Shown here piece by piece: positions 17,218-24,697 of a DNA stretch of 40,050 nt; position 1 is the stretch's first letter; each line of letters opens with the position of its first letter. The stretch lies in assembly GCA_039819065.1 (NCBI GenBank), contig JBCBSS010000064.1, positions 1 to 40,050 of the forward strand, written 5' to 3'. Under the pieces are notes generated by a model. The model was not told where the DNA came from and did not search any database. It was given only the letters and a program-made list of their open reading frames with translations. A program made the position numbers and the translations under genes. This DNA comes from JBCBSS01 sp039819065. GTDB taxonomy: Bacteria > Bacteroidota > Bacteroidia > Cytophagales > Cyclobacteriaceae.

Positions 17218-17523
17218 GAAAACTATCTAAATAATTTTTTCCTAAGCTAAAGGCAGCATTCGCTGTGACAATACATCATTTTCAATTTGGCCCATCTGAC
17301 TTTTGGCTAAAATTCCAATTACGAAAAATTCAATGCATTGATATTCAGTAGCTTAAAACATGAAATACTGCTTTGGACTATAATTAATATTGAAGGTGCA
17401 ATTAATATGGAAGTGTCTACGAAATCCTCTATGCGGAATGCTCTTAAGCTCAGATAAGTATCCGCTCTGTTATTCTCAAGGTTATTTTTTGTATAACTTC
17501 GAATCAATAAGTGAGTCGGGCAT
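17218..17523. other. Divergent intergenic region
   Basis: 306 AT-rich bases between the SDR operon (leftward) and the methyltransferase gene (rightward). It must hold both promoters. The only clear element is a 12-bp perfect palindrome, TCAATGCATTGA, at 17330-17341, which could be an operator. I see no RNA gene and no convincing ORF. Confidence 0.4.
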
Positions 17524-18447
17524 ATGAGTTTTATAAACGCAGAAGAATCAGGCCAAGGGCATTCAGAAAACTACTTTGGAGATTATAGAGATCATTGGTG
17601 GAACCAGGATTTTCTAGCCCTTACTGCCAAAAGGCTCAATCTCAAGCAGCACAAAAAATTACTCGATGTCGGTTCGGGCCTACTCCATTGGAGTAAACTG
17701 CTGGTAGGCCACCTCGGCGATGGTAGCGAAATCTACGCTATTGACAAAGATGTCAAATGGGCGGAGGAAGCAGCCAAAGAAGATGCGTTTTTCAGCAAGA
17801 GAAATGCGACGCTAAAGACATTTCAGGGAGATGCGCACAAGCTGCCTTTTGAGGATGATTTCTTTGATATCGTCACTTGTCAAACCGTGCTAATTCATGT
17901 AGAACACCCTGAGGTGGTAATCGCTGAAATGAAGCGGGTGTTAAAGCCAGGGGGCACCATTCTATGTGCGGAGCCCAATAACATCATCCAAAGCCTGATC
18001 AAAAGCTCTTTCTCATCAGAAGATCCTATAGACGAAGTGCTCGACCATGTGAAATATGCGCTCATTTGTGAGCGCGGTAAAAAGAAATTAGGCGCTGGCG
18101 ATAGCTCACTGGGCGACTTGTTGCCTGGATTGATCTCAAAAGCCGGGTTCAAAAATGTCGATCTTTTCATATCCGATAAAGCAATCCCCATGTACCCCCC
18201 TTATGATCGGCAAGACCAGGTGGCTACTTTGAAGCAATGGGGCACTCGGGACGAGAGTATTTCAAACCATTTTAGCGATTATGAATACTTTAAGGCCTTT
18301 GGCTCGGAATACATTGAATTCTACCAGAAGTACCAGGACAAGTACCGTGATAAAGGTAGAAAGCTATTGGACTGGATTACTAACGGAAAATACCACTCAT
18401 CGGGCGGAGCTATGATATACCTGGTTTCGGGCACCAAAGAGGCGTAA
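17524..18447 (+). CDS. Class I SAM-dependent methyltransferase
   Basis: A 307-residue Rossmann-fold methyltransferase. Motif I is LLDVGSGLLHWS (46-57; usually GxGxG, here GSGLLHW), the acidic residue after strand 2 is in YAIDKD, motif II-like FQGDAHKLPFEDDFFDIVTCQTVL follows, then LIHVEHPEVVIAEMKRVLKPGGTILCAEP, the typical post-motif of small-molecule methyltransferases. The C-terminal third is an extra helical part (about 200-307) that probably covers the substrate, which is unknown. It is followed after 8 bases by the dehydrogenase-like gene, so the two are probably cotranscribed. Confidence 0.88.
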   Translation: MSFINAEESGQGHSENYFGDYRDHWWNQDFLALTAKRLNLKQHKKLLDVGSGLLHWSKLLVGHLGDGSEIYAIDKDVKWAEEAAKEDAFFSKRNATLKTFQGDAHKLPFEDDFFDIVTCQTVLIHVEHPEVVIAEMKRVLKPGGTILCAEPNNIIQSLIKSSFSSEDPIDEVLDHVKYALICERGKKKLGAGDSSLGDLLPGLISKAGFKNVDLFISDKAIPMYPPYDRQDQVATLKQWGTRDESISNHFSDYEYFKAFGSEYIEFYQKYQDKYRDKGRKLLDWITNGKYHSSGGAMIYLVSGTKEA

Positions 18448-18455
18448 AACTACCC

Positions 18456-19358
18456 ATGAAATTTTCTAAAATCGTTTGTATCGATGAAACCGGTTTGACC
18501 GATGCCGCCATAGATGCGTTGTGTCAATTTACGGAGGAAATAGATCGGTATTCGGACATTCCCGCCAATAACGAGGTAATCATTGAGCGTGCACAAGATG
18601 CCGATGTCATACTAGTCAGTTGGAACACCACCATTGATGCCGAGGTAATTGCGGCCTGCGAAAAGCTCAAATATATAGGCATGTGCTGTAGTTTGTACGA
18701 TGCGGATTCCGCCAATGTGGATATAAAAGCGGCGCAGCACCATGGCATTACAGTAAAGGGAGTCAAAGACTACGGCGATGAAGGGGTGGTGGAGTTCATC
18801 ATATCAGAATTGATCCAATTGTTGAAAGGGCTTGGGCAGCACCAATGGAAGCCAGAACCAGTAGAATTAACAGGCAGAAAGCTGGGCATTATCGGTATGG
18901 GCAAGACGGGTAGTATGCTCGCGGACGCAGCTTTGGCTTTTGGTATGGAGGTATATTATTATAGCCGAACCAGAAAGACAGCAATTGAAGCAAAAGGCAT
19001 CGGCTATTTGCCATTGGATGACCTGTTATCCACTTCAGACATCATTTCTACTCACCTGCCGAAGCACACGACCATCCTGAACCAGCAACACTTTAGCATG
19101 TTACAGCCGGGGGCTATTATAGTAAACACATCTTTAGGCCCTACTTTTCATGTGCCTTCTTTTTTAGCATGGGTCGGTCAATCTGGCAATTATGCCATTC
19201 TAGATGCCGATGGTGCCAGCGGATATACAGATCTATTCAATGATACTGCTGGTGTGATATTGTCGGATAAAGTAGCGGGCTGGACAAGCGAAGCCAGGAA
19301 CAGGCTTTCAAGAAAAGTAGTGGACAACATTAGAACGTACCTAAAGGAAGCCAAGTAG
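18456..19358 (+). CDS. D-2-hydroxyacid dehydrogenase-like, catalytic residues lost
   Basis: A 300-residue protein with the two-domain layout of NAD-dependent D-2-hydroxyacid dehydrogenases. The NAD-binding loop is good (LGIIGMGKTGSMLA, about 143-156). The catalytic set of the family is absent: the Arg in NTSRG is Leu227 (NTSLG), the Glu after the LDV strand is replaced in LDADGASGY (249-257), and the His in TPHxAG is Lys272 (SDKVAGWT). The frame is intact, so it is not a decayed gene. It may be an NAD-binding regulator, or an oxidoreductase with a different mechanism, as in CtBP-like derivatives of the fold. It lies 8 bases after the methyltransferase gene. Confidence 0.82.
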   Translation: MKFSKIVCIDETGLTDAAIDALCQFTEEIDRYSDIPANNEVIIERAQDADVILVSWNTTIDAEVIAACEKLKYIGMCCSLYDADSANVDIKAAQHHGITVKGVKDYGDEGVVEFIISELIQLLKGLGQHQWKPEPVELTGRKLGIIGMGKTGSMLADAALAFGMEVYYYSRTRKTAIEAKGIGYLPLDDLLSTSDIISTHLPKHTTILNQQHFSMLQPGAIIVNTSLGPTFHVPSFLAWVGQSGNYAILDADGASGYTDLFNDTAGVILSDKVAGWTSEARNRLSRKVVDNIRTYLKEAK

Positions 19359-19420
19359 ATACTATCAGTTATGCAAAGTTTTTTTGTCCTCCGCTGGCAG
19401 GGGTAAGGGGATGGAAAAAC

Positions 19421-19454
19421 AGTAACTAGATTACTCCAAAGTAATCTAGTTACT
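19421..19454. repeat. Perfect 15-bp hairpin with 4-base loop
   Basis: AGTAACTAGATTACT (19421-19435), loop CCAA, then AGTAATCTAGTTACT (19440-19454) is an exact inverted repeat 63 bases after the dehydrogenase-like gene. There is no U-tract after it (ACTCTTCG), so it is not a textbook terminator; it may act as an mRNA 3' stabiliser or a protein site. It is the most stable-looking small hairpin in this part of the window. Confidence 0.6.
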
Positions 19455-19634
19455 ACTCTTCGAAATGACCGCTCGGAAAGGCTTTTGAGACGACCTCATT
19501 CAAACATGCTATGACGGATGAATGATCTATCTGTGATTTTGGCTTAAAAGTTACATCACTTCGCTATTATGAACATTTTTAATCAGATTTAGATTGTATC
19601 TTTTATTACAGCAACTGACTGATTCAATTTTTTT

Positions 19635-20516
19635 GTGACACTTAATAATCTATTTTTTCTACCGTCCTTGCCATACGAGGACAACCGCATTTATAAGATA
19701 TTCAATATAGCGGTACTCCTGGCAATCATTGTGGTTACTATCATATCCACGTGGCTGCTGATTATCGGTGCCATCTCCTCATTTTTTATCTGTCTGGGAG
19801 AAATTGTCATATTTTCTGCTATCCTGTTGGCACATTTAAAAGGCCACTTCATTGTGCCTAGGTATGTTTTCTTTGTGTGCGCGATGTTCGCAGCATCATA
19901 CGGCAGCCTTTATCACGGTGAGAATGGTGGATATGACTTCTCATTGCTTGTAACCGCATTGGCTCCAGTACTTTTCTTCAAAAAACGCGCCCATTACCTC
20001 TCTTTATTTTTCATAAACATTTTCACTTTCATTGCGGTGAAAGTGCTTTATGATCATATACCTGCCACCATGCCGGTAGAACGGCAGATTTTCCCCTATT
20101 ACTGGAATGTATTCTCCAGTGGATTGCTCATTTACTTCGGATTTGATCTTTTTAAATCAAGTCATCTGAGGTATGAAAAAAGGCTTAAGCGGCAGAATGA
20201 TAAAATCGGCCTACAAAAAGAAGCTTTAATGGCTATAAAGGAACAGTTGGAAAGCCTTTTAGAAGCAAGCACCAAAAAGATCGAAGAACAAAATCAGCAC
20301 TTAGCCAAATACGCTTATCTCAACGCCCACAAAGCCAGAAGCCCATTAGCTCGCATACTAGGCTTGGTAAATCTCACCAAATATGAAGACCTCAACAGCG
20401 AAGAAAAAAGGGAATTCTACTTTAACAACCTCAAACTGAACGCTAACGATCTTGACGAAGTACTCAAGGAGATCAGTGGCATTTTGAATGAAAACATTGA
20501 AGACGAAGCGGAGTAG
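19635..20516 (+). CDS. Membrane histidine-kinase-like protein without ATPase domain
   Basis: A 293-residue protein. The N-terminal part (about 15-175) has six or so membrane helices, then a coiled coil (about 185-230) and an H-box-like segment AYLNAHKARSPLARILGL (His in AHKARSP), and it ends about 65 residues later. There is no N-, G1- or G2-box, so it cannot phosphorylate itself unless it pairs with a separate HATPase protein. The stop lies in clean sequence and the remaining downstream bases do not continue the domain, so this looks like a real short form, not a frameshift. GTG at 19635 is used as start because it lies directly before the first hydrophobic part; there is no ATG nearby. It could be a phosphotransfer or decoy partner. 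Confidence 0.75.
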   Translation: MTLNNLFFLPSLPYEDNRIYKIFNIAVLLAIIVVTIISTWLLIIGAISSFFICLGEIVIFSAILLAHLKGHFIVPRYVFFVCAMFAASYGSLYHGENGGYDFSLLVTALAPVLFFKKRAHYLSLFFINIFTFIAVKVLYDHIPATMPVERQIFPYYWNVFSSGLLIYFGFDLFKSSHLRYEKRLKRQNDKIGLQKEALMAIKEQLESLLEASTKKIEEQNQHLAKYAYLNAHKARSPLARILGLVNLTKYEDLNSEEKREFYFNNLKLNANDLDEVLKEISGILNENIEDEAE

Positions 20517-20899
20517 TCTTTGGTCATGAGTAGTTAGTAGTTGGTATTGAGTAATTAGTAATCAGCTAAGTAAACAATAGACAAAAAGTAGGCAGTAAGC
20601 AGTTATCAGTAGGCAATTTGTCCGTCGAACCACAGACACTAAGCACCCTCCACAGTCATTCAGAAGGAATCTTATTGGCTATGGAATACAGATGGAGATA
20701 ATATAAAATCGCATATCGTAGTACGTGCTATCCGGCTATCTGTATGGTATTTGGGAGATACTAGGTATCTGCCAATAAGATTCTTTCAGAAAGACGTACC
20801 GGTTGATAGTAGGCAATTTGATCATTTTGCCTACTACCTACTAATCCCTTAAAGAACAGCACTCCTCTCCTCTCAATCCTCACACTCAAAACTGTTATG
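20517..20899. other. Repeat-rich intergenic region
   Basis: 383 bases without a gene between convergent genes. The first part is a low-complexity run of GTAG/AGTA words. Two direct copies of AGTAGGCAATTTG (20608-20620 and 20808-20820) enclose a hairpin-forming element listed separately. The second copy starts a 9-bp inverted repeat (AGTAGGCAA ... TTGCCTACT, 20808-20835) that could serve as terminator for the aromatic operon or for the kinase-like gene. Confidence 0.6.
20656..20794. mobile_element. MITE-like element with terminal inverted repeats
   Basis: Its ends are imperfect inverted repeats of 24 bases (21 match), with a perfect core GAATCTTATTGGC (20667-20679) against GCCAATAAGATTC (20771-20783). 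Inside, ATACAGAT pairs with ATCTGTAT, so the whole 139-base unit can fold. It lies between two direct 13-base copies of AGTAGGCAATTTG. Size and structure suit a small non-autonomous element or a structured intergenic repeat. No coding frame inside. Family not recognised. Confidence 0.45.
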
Positions 20900-22003
20900 C
20901 TATGCTTTAGCCAGGTCGCTGTTCATAATCTCGTTCTGTCTTCTGATAGATTCTTCGTGTACAAGAGTAAGCATACTCTTCACGAATTGGCTACTCAATC
21001 CTAATGCTTTGCCTCCGGCAACCCGGTCTTCCAGGATCTCAGACCAGCGGTTCATTTGTAGAATGGTCACCTGCTGATCTCGTTTGTACTCTCCTATTTG
21101 ATCCACTACGTTCATTCTACTGGCAAATTCATGCATGATATTTTCGTCAATCACATCAATCTGCTCACGCAGTCCTTCTAGTTTATCCTGGATCATGTCA
21201 TCACTAAGTTCAGCTTGTCTAAAGATCAGCTCGCCTAATAGCTTCTCCATGGCAGCCGGTTTGATCTGTTGTTTGGCATCGCTCAGCGCTGACTGCGGCT
21301 GGAAATGGCTTTCTATCATTAAGCCATCCATGTCGAGGTCAATGGCCTTTTGTGAAATTAGCGGAATGATATCACGCGTTCCGGCGATATGGCTCGGGTC
21401 GCAAAAGACTTCCATTTCCGGTATCAATCGGCGTAATTCAATGGCCATTTCCCACATTGGGGCGTTACGGAATGGTGTCGGTTGAGTAGTAGAAAAGCCA
21501 CGGTGCAAAGCCCCTAATTTGGTTATGCCCGCCTGATTGATCCTTTCAATGGCCCCAATCCACAATTGCAGGTCTGGGTTGATCGGGTTTTTCACCAATA
21601 CCGGCACATCCACACCTTTGAGGGCATCGGCAATTTCTTGCACAGAAAACGGGTTTACAGTGGTTCTAGCCCCTACCCAAAGTAGATCAACGCCATATTT
21701 TAAACAAAGCTCAACATGGTTGGCATTGGCTACCTCGGTGGCGATGGGCAAACCTGTCTCTTCTTTGGCTTTCACCATCCATTTCAGTGCTTCCTCGCCA
21801 AACCCTTCGAAGGAATTAGGCCTGGTTCTAGGCTTCCAGACCCCACCGCGTAGCAGGTGTATTTTCCCTGACTTGGCTAAGGCTTTGCAAGTGGTCAGTA
21901 CCTGTTCTTCGCTTTCGGCACTGCAAGGGCCACTAATGATCAAGTGTTGGTCATCAACCCCGAGGGCTTTTTTGACCGATTCTAGTTTCAAGTTGAGCTT
22001 CAT
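20900..22003 (-). CDS. DAHP synthase / chorismate mutase fusion
   Basis: A 367-residue bifunctional enzyme of aromatic amino acid synthesis. Residues about 1-265 are a type I-beta DAHP synthase (KDO8P-synthase-like barrel) that joins phosphoenolpyruvate and erythrose-4-phosphate: ISGPCSAES (23-31), GGVWKPRTRPNSFEGFG, DLLWVGARTTVNPF, VLVKNP, FCDPSHIAGTRD. Residues about 275-360 are an AroQ-type chorismate mutase (LREQIDVIDENIMHEFASRMNVVDQIGEYKR ... ILEDR), turning chorismate into prephenate. The fusion of both steps is common in Bacteroidota. It is last in the operon, 30 bases after tyrA, so prephenate made here is the substrate of the TyrA encoded next to it. The operon is probably controlled by the attenuator at about 24110-24237. 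Confidence 0.95.
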   Translation of the reverse strand: MKLNLKLESVKKALGVDDQHLIISGPCSAESEEQVLTTCKALAKSGKIHLLRGGVWKPRTRPNSFEGFGEEALKWMVKAKEETGLPIATEVANANHVELCLKYGVDLLWVGARTTVNPFSVQEIADALKGVDVPVLVKNPINPDLQLWIGAIERINQAGITKLGALHRGFSTTQPTPFRNAPMWEMAIELRRLIPEMEVFCDPSHIAGTRDIIPLISQKAIDLDMDGLMIESHFQPQSALSDAKQQIKPAAMEKLLGELIFRQAELSDDMIQDKLEGLREQIDVIDENIMHEFASRMNVVDQIGEYKRDQQVTILQMNRWSEILEDRVAGGKALGLSSQFVKSMLTLVHEESIRRQNEIMNSDLAKA

Positions 22004-22033
22004 AATAATATTGTTTAATAGTGCTATTTATAT

Positions 22034-22915
22034 CTATATGATTTTCGTTTTATCCAATGTTGCAGGCATGGGGCTGGGGATGATCCTTCTGATATCATTA
22101 GCCCGATGCATCATTACTTTTAATGCTTCATCATTCTCCTGTGCAATGTGCTGACGGAAATCCTGCAATTGATGCATGTACTCGTCCAGTACGTTCAACA
22201 GTTGATCTTTATTCTCTTTGAAAATGGGTGCCCACATATCGGGCGAGCTTTTAGCCAACCTGGCCGTGGAAGCAAAACCACTACCGGCCAAATTGAAGAT
22301 GTTGTTTTCGCTTTTTTCTACCTCTAGCACCGTAAGCCCGAGTGTAAATGACGTGATGTGCGATAGGTGCGAGACATAGGCCAAGTGCTTATCGTGTTCT
22401 GCCGCCGTCATATAAACGAGGTTCATCTTGGCATGGCTGTACATCTCTTCTACACAAGCCAGCGCATCTTCATCGCTGGCATCCTGCTCGCAGATAATAC
22501 TGACTTTGCCCTGAAAGAGGCTGTTAAAAGCTGCTTCTGGCCCGGTATTCTCCGTACCCGCAATAGGGTGTGCCGCTACAAAACGACCTCGTCGAGGGTG
22601 TTGCCTGGCCTTGCTGCAAATGTTGGACTTGGTAGAACCCATGTCTGTCACTATAGCGCCTTCCTTGATGTGATCCAGCACATGTGCTATCAAATTAGCC
22701 GCGGCATCAACCGGTATGGCTAGAATGATCAGATCAGCTTCTTTTACCGCCTCTTCTAAAGGCAGTACTTCGTTGATCAGCCCCAATGCCAAAGCCTCTT
22801 CGCAGTGGTTGATGTCTTTATCGACGCCAATAACATGATCGGCAAAGCCGCTATCGCGCAACGTAAGCGCTATTGAACCTCCAATCAAGCCTAATCCTAC
22901 TACAGTCACTTTCAT
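22034..22915 (-). CDS. tyrA: Prephenate dehydrogenase
   Basis: A 293-residue NAD(P)-dependent enzyme that converts prephenate to 4-hydroxyphenylpyruvate in tyrosine synthesis. The N-terminal Rossmann loop VVGLGLIGGSIA (4-15) is followed by an acidic residue in VIGVDKD; ILAIPVDAA, DMGSTK and AAHPIAGTENTGPEAA are family-typical, and the helical dimer domain with HDKHLAYVSHLSHI holds the substrate His residues. There is no ACT domain, so feedback at the protein level is not obvious, which fits transcript-level control by the leader. The start ATG overlaps the aminotransferase stop (ATGA). The length is typical for the short, single-function form. Confidence 0.94.
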   Translation of the reverse strand: MKVTVVGLGLIGGSIALTLRDSGFADHVIGVDKDINHCEEALALGLINEVLPLEEAVKEADLIILAIPVDAAANLIAHVLDHIKEGAIVTDMGSTKSNICSKARQHPRRGRFVAAHPIAGTENTGPEAAFNSLFQGKVSIICEQDASDEDALACVEEMYSHAKMNLVYMTAAEHDKHLAYVSHLSHITSFTLGLTVLEVEKSENNIFNLAGSGFASTARLAKSSPDMWAPIFKENKDQLLNVLDEYMHQLQDFRQHIAQENDEALKVMMHRANDIRRIIPSPMPATLDKTKII

Positions 22916-24087
22916 AGCGTTACCGTTTTAAATAATGGTTCTAATCTTTTGAATGATGTTTCTAATATGTTTTCAGGGCTGCAAAGCGAAATGCGCACGT
23001 GGCGCTCTCCTTGTGAGCCAAAAATAACCCCCGGCGTAATGAACACATGGGCATCGTAAAGGCATTTATCGCTCAGCTCAATGGCGTCTTTGCAATGGTC
23101 TGGTATGCGAGCCCAGACAAACATACCTTTCTGGTTTTGGCTGTAGGTACAGCCCAAAAGGTCAAGAATCTTATGCGCCAACTGCTTTCTGTTAGCGTAT
23201 ATTTCATTTTGTTGATCGTGCCATTGACGCGGCGTAGTCAGCGCCTTGGCAGCAGCCAATTGCACTGCTTTGAACATGCCAGAATCTACATTGCTTTTTA
23301 CTTTCAGAATGGTGTTCAGGTAATCCGCACGACCCGCTACCCATCCTACTCTCCAGCCGGCCATATGGTGGGATTTACTCATAGAATTGAGTTCCAGCGC
23401 CACCTCCTCGGCTCCCGATACACTTAAAATACTCTTGGGTGCATCATTGAGAATAAGGCTATAGGGGTTGTCATTTACGATCAGGAATTGATTGGCCTTC
23501 GCCAGCGTGATGAGCTTTTGGAATTCTGCCAGATCAGCATCGGTGCCGGTAGGCATGTTAGGGAAGTTAACCCACATGATCTTGACCTTAGACAGATCGG
23601 CTTGCTCCAACGCTTCCAGGTCAATACGCCAATCATTCTGCTCATCGAGATGATAGTATCTGATGCTCGCTCCTGCCATTTGGGAGGCAGAAGCATAGGC
23701 AGGGTAACCGGGGTTGGGCACTAATACTTCATCTCCCTCATTCAAAAAGGCCATGGCAATATGAAAGATGCCTTCTTTAGAACCTATGAGTGGTAGAATT
23801 TCAGAATCAGCATTGAGCGATGTGCCATAGGTGTCTTGCAGCCATTTTGAAATCGCCTGACGCAATTCCGGGATACCTCGGTATGACTGGTAGCCATGAT
23901 TTCGAGGGTTTCTCGCCTCCGCACTAAGTGCTTCAATGGTCTCTCTGGCTGGAGGGTTATCGGGATTGCCGATGCCCAGATTGATCACGTCCATGCCCTG
24001 AGCTTGCATTTCACGTATTTCTTGCAGCTTCTTAGAGAAGTAGTATTCTTTGACAGTAGACAGCCGGTTCGCTTCGGGTATAATCAT
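22912..24087 (-). CDS. Class I/II aminotransferase of the aromatic operon
   Basis: A 391-residue PLP enzyme of fold type I. The PLP lysine is Lys238 (SMSKSHHMAGWRVGW), with NLGIGNPD near the N-terminus, GSKEGIFH, NPGYPAY, NFPNMPTG, and the C-terminal Arg in HVRISL that binds the substrate carboxylate. The sequence resembles DapC/AspC-like enzymes, but being first in an operon with tyrA and DAHP synthase/chorismate mutase it probably makes Tyr and Phe from their keto acids. The start is the ATG at 24087 (MIIPEANRLSTVKEYYFSKK). The same frame is open up to a TTG at 24162, but that stretch is the terminator hairpin and U-tract of the leader (its FFVF is just the T-run), so the longer start should be rejected. 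Confidence 0.9.
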   Translation of the reverse strand: MIIPEANRLSTVKEYYFSKKLQEIREMQAQGMDVINLGIGNPDNPPARETIEALSAEARNPRNHGYQSYRGIPELRQAISKWLQDTYGTSLNADSEILPLIGSKEGIFHIAMAFLNEGDEVLVPNPGYPAYASASQMAGASIRYYHLDEQNDWRIDLEALEQADLSKVKIMWVNFPNMPTGTDADLAEFQKLITLAKANQFLIVNDNPYSLILNDAPKSILSVSGAEEVALELNSMSKSHHMAGWRVGWVAGRADYLNTILKVKSNVDSGMFKAVQLAAAKALTTPRQWHDQQNEIYANRKQLAHKILDLLGCTYSQNQKGMFVWARIPDHCKDAIELSDKCLYDAHVFITPGVIFGSQGERHVRISLCSPENILETSFKRLEPLFKTVTL

Positions 24088-24102
24088 TTTCAAAAACCTT
24101 AT

Positions 24103-24145
24103 AAAAACAAAAAACCCGGCTCCTTTTAATTTCGGATGCCGGGTT
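24103..24145 (-). terminator. Attenuator terminator of the aromatic operon
   Basis: Read on the minus strand: AACCCGGCATCC, loop of 10 bases, GGAGCCGGGTT, then TTTTGTTTTT. The stem is 11 bp with a single bulged A, GC-rich, and ends in a U-tract: a good intrinsic terminator. It lies between the leader peptide and the first structural gene, 16 bases before the aminotransferase ATG, and there is no gene upstream on this strand that it could end. Its left arm overlaps the segment (24130-24142) that can instead pair with the leader at 24175-24185. Confidence 0.85.
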
Positions 24146-24219
24146 AGCATATTTTCAGACAATATTACTTACTTCCGCTCCGAAACGTCGGTGTGGTAAT
24201 AAAAGTAAAAGTAATATTG
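24130..24219 (-). promoter_or_regulatory. Alternative leader RNA structures (pause and antiterminator)
   Basis: Two further pairings, minus strand. (a) Pause hairpin: CAATATTACTT (24219-24209, codons 7-10 of the leader peptide) with AAGTAATATTG (24170-24160), 11 perfect base pairs. (b) Antiterminator: TTTCGGAGCGG (24185-24175, last codons of the peptide) with CCGGCATCCGAAA (24142-24130): 7 contiguous pairs plus GC and GG across two bulges. Pairing (b) takes bases from the terminator stem. A ribosome stalled in the Tyr/Phe codons breaks (a) and leaves (b) free; one that reaches the stop covers 24175-24185 and lets the terminator form. Confidence 0.75.
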
Positions 24220-24237
24220 TGCGCTTTTCGTAAACAT
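24169..24237 (-). CDS. Leader peptide for Tyr/Phe attenuation
   Basis: A 22-codon reading frame, ATG at 24237-24235 and TAA at 24171-24169. Codons 7-15 read QYYFYFYYH: five Tyr and two Phe in a seven-codon run (24216-24196); a third Phe is codon 2. It is in the leader of the aminotransferase-tyrA-DAHP synthase operon and is followed by a pause hairpin, an antiterminator and a terminator. The role is not the peptide itself but ribosome stalling when charged tRNA-Tyr or tRNA-Phe is short, as in the established pheA, trp and his leaders. It is too short to be found by ordinary gene callers. An A-rich or SD ribosome site is not clear; translation may start near the 5' end of the transcript. Confidence 0.85.
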   Translation of the reverse strand: MFTKSAQYYFYFYYHTDVSERK

Positions 24238-24242
24238 TGAAT

Positions 24243-24272
24243 GCAAGATATGTAAAGTTTTCACAAGTCAAA
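24243..24272 (-). promoter_or_regulatory. Possible promoter of the aromatic operon
   Basis: On the minus strand TTTG (24272-24269), 18 bases, TATCTTGC (24250-24243). This partly fits the Bacteroidota pattern TTTG...TANNTTTG (TA and TT present, last two bases differ). It would place the RNA start close to the leader ATG. Weak support. Confidence 0.25.
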
Positions 24273-24463
24273 ATTTTTGAATAATAATTTTACATGATGA
24301 TTTTTATCAGGAAAATTAGCTAAAACGCCGTTTAAAGCCATTTTAGGGCATTGCAACCGATTGAAATCACAAGAAACCATATCGTCTAATGAAGCCATTG
24401 AGCAAATAATCATTAAAACATTGATTAATAAACAGTTAGGGTTCCTTTGATAAATCCTAAGCC

Positions 24464-24663
24464 CACACTTTAGCTAGTGTTCTTTCATTTTTTGGCTTGA
24501 CCCAAAAAACGAAACAAAAAAAGTCAAGGCTGTGATAAAATAAGCTAAAATTCAGTTCAATCGCCTAAAATTCACAAACTTACCCTCCTGCGTCGGGTTT
24601 CGAACAGTGTGAATTTTGGCCGGCTTTTTCACTAAATTTCTTAACGCAATTTTATCAAGGCCG
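24464..24663 (+). repeat. Left copy of ~200-bp inverted repeat
   Basis: The core 24511-24663 (153 bases) matches the reverse complement of 31151-31303 at 146 of 153 positions by my count. Outside the core a 25-base arm (CACACTTTAGCTAGTGTTC...) also matches, and between arm and core lies the hairpin TTTTTTGG-CTTGAC-CCAAAAAA (24489-24510). I see no coding frame shared by both copies. It looks like a dispersed intergenic repeat; this one borders the accessory island and ends 35 bases before the GNAT-like gene. Confidence 0.9.
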
Positions 24664-24697
24664 TCGAAGCTATGAGCATATTCACGTCCTCCGAAGA

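Noticed and set aside
24088..24162. N-terminal extension of the aminotransferase
   Set aside because: The extra residues are the terminator stem and U-tract read as codons; the protein family starts at the ATG at 24087.
24600..24612. TTTCGAACAGTG in the left repeat as attachment-site copy of the tRNA T-arm
   Set aside because: Only the TTCGAAC core agrees; there is a base missing and the rest of the tRNA end is not present. The other repeat copy differs just here.
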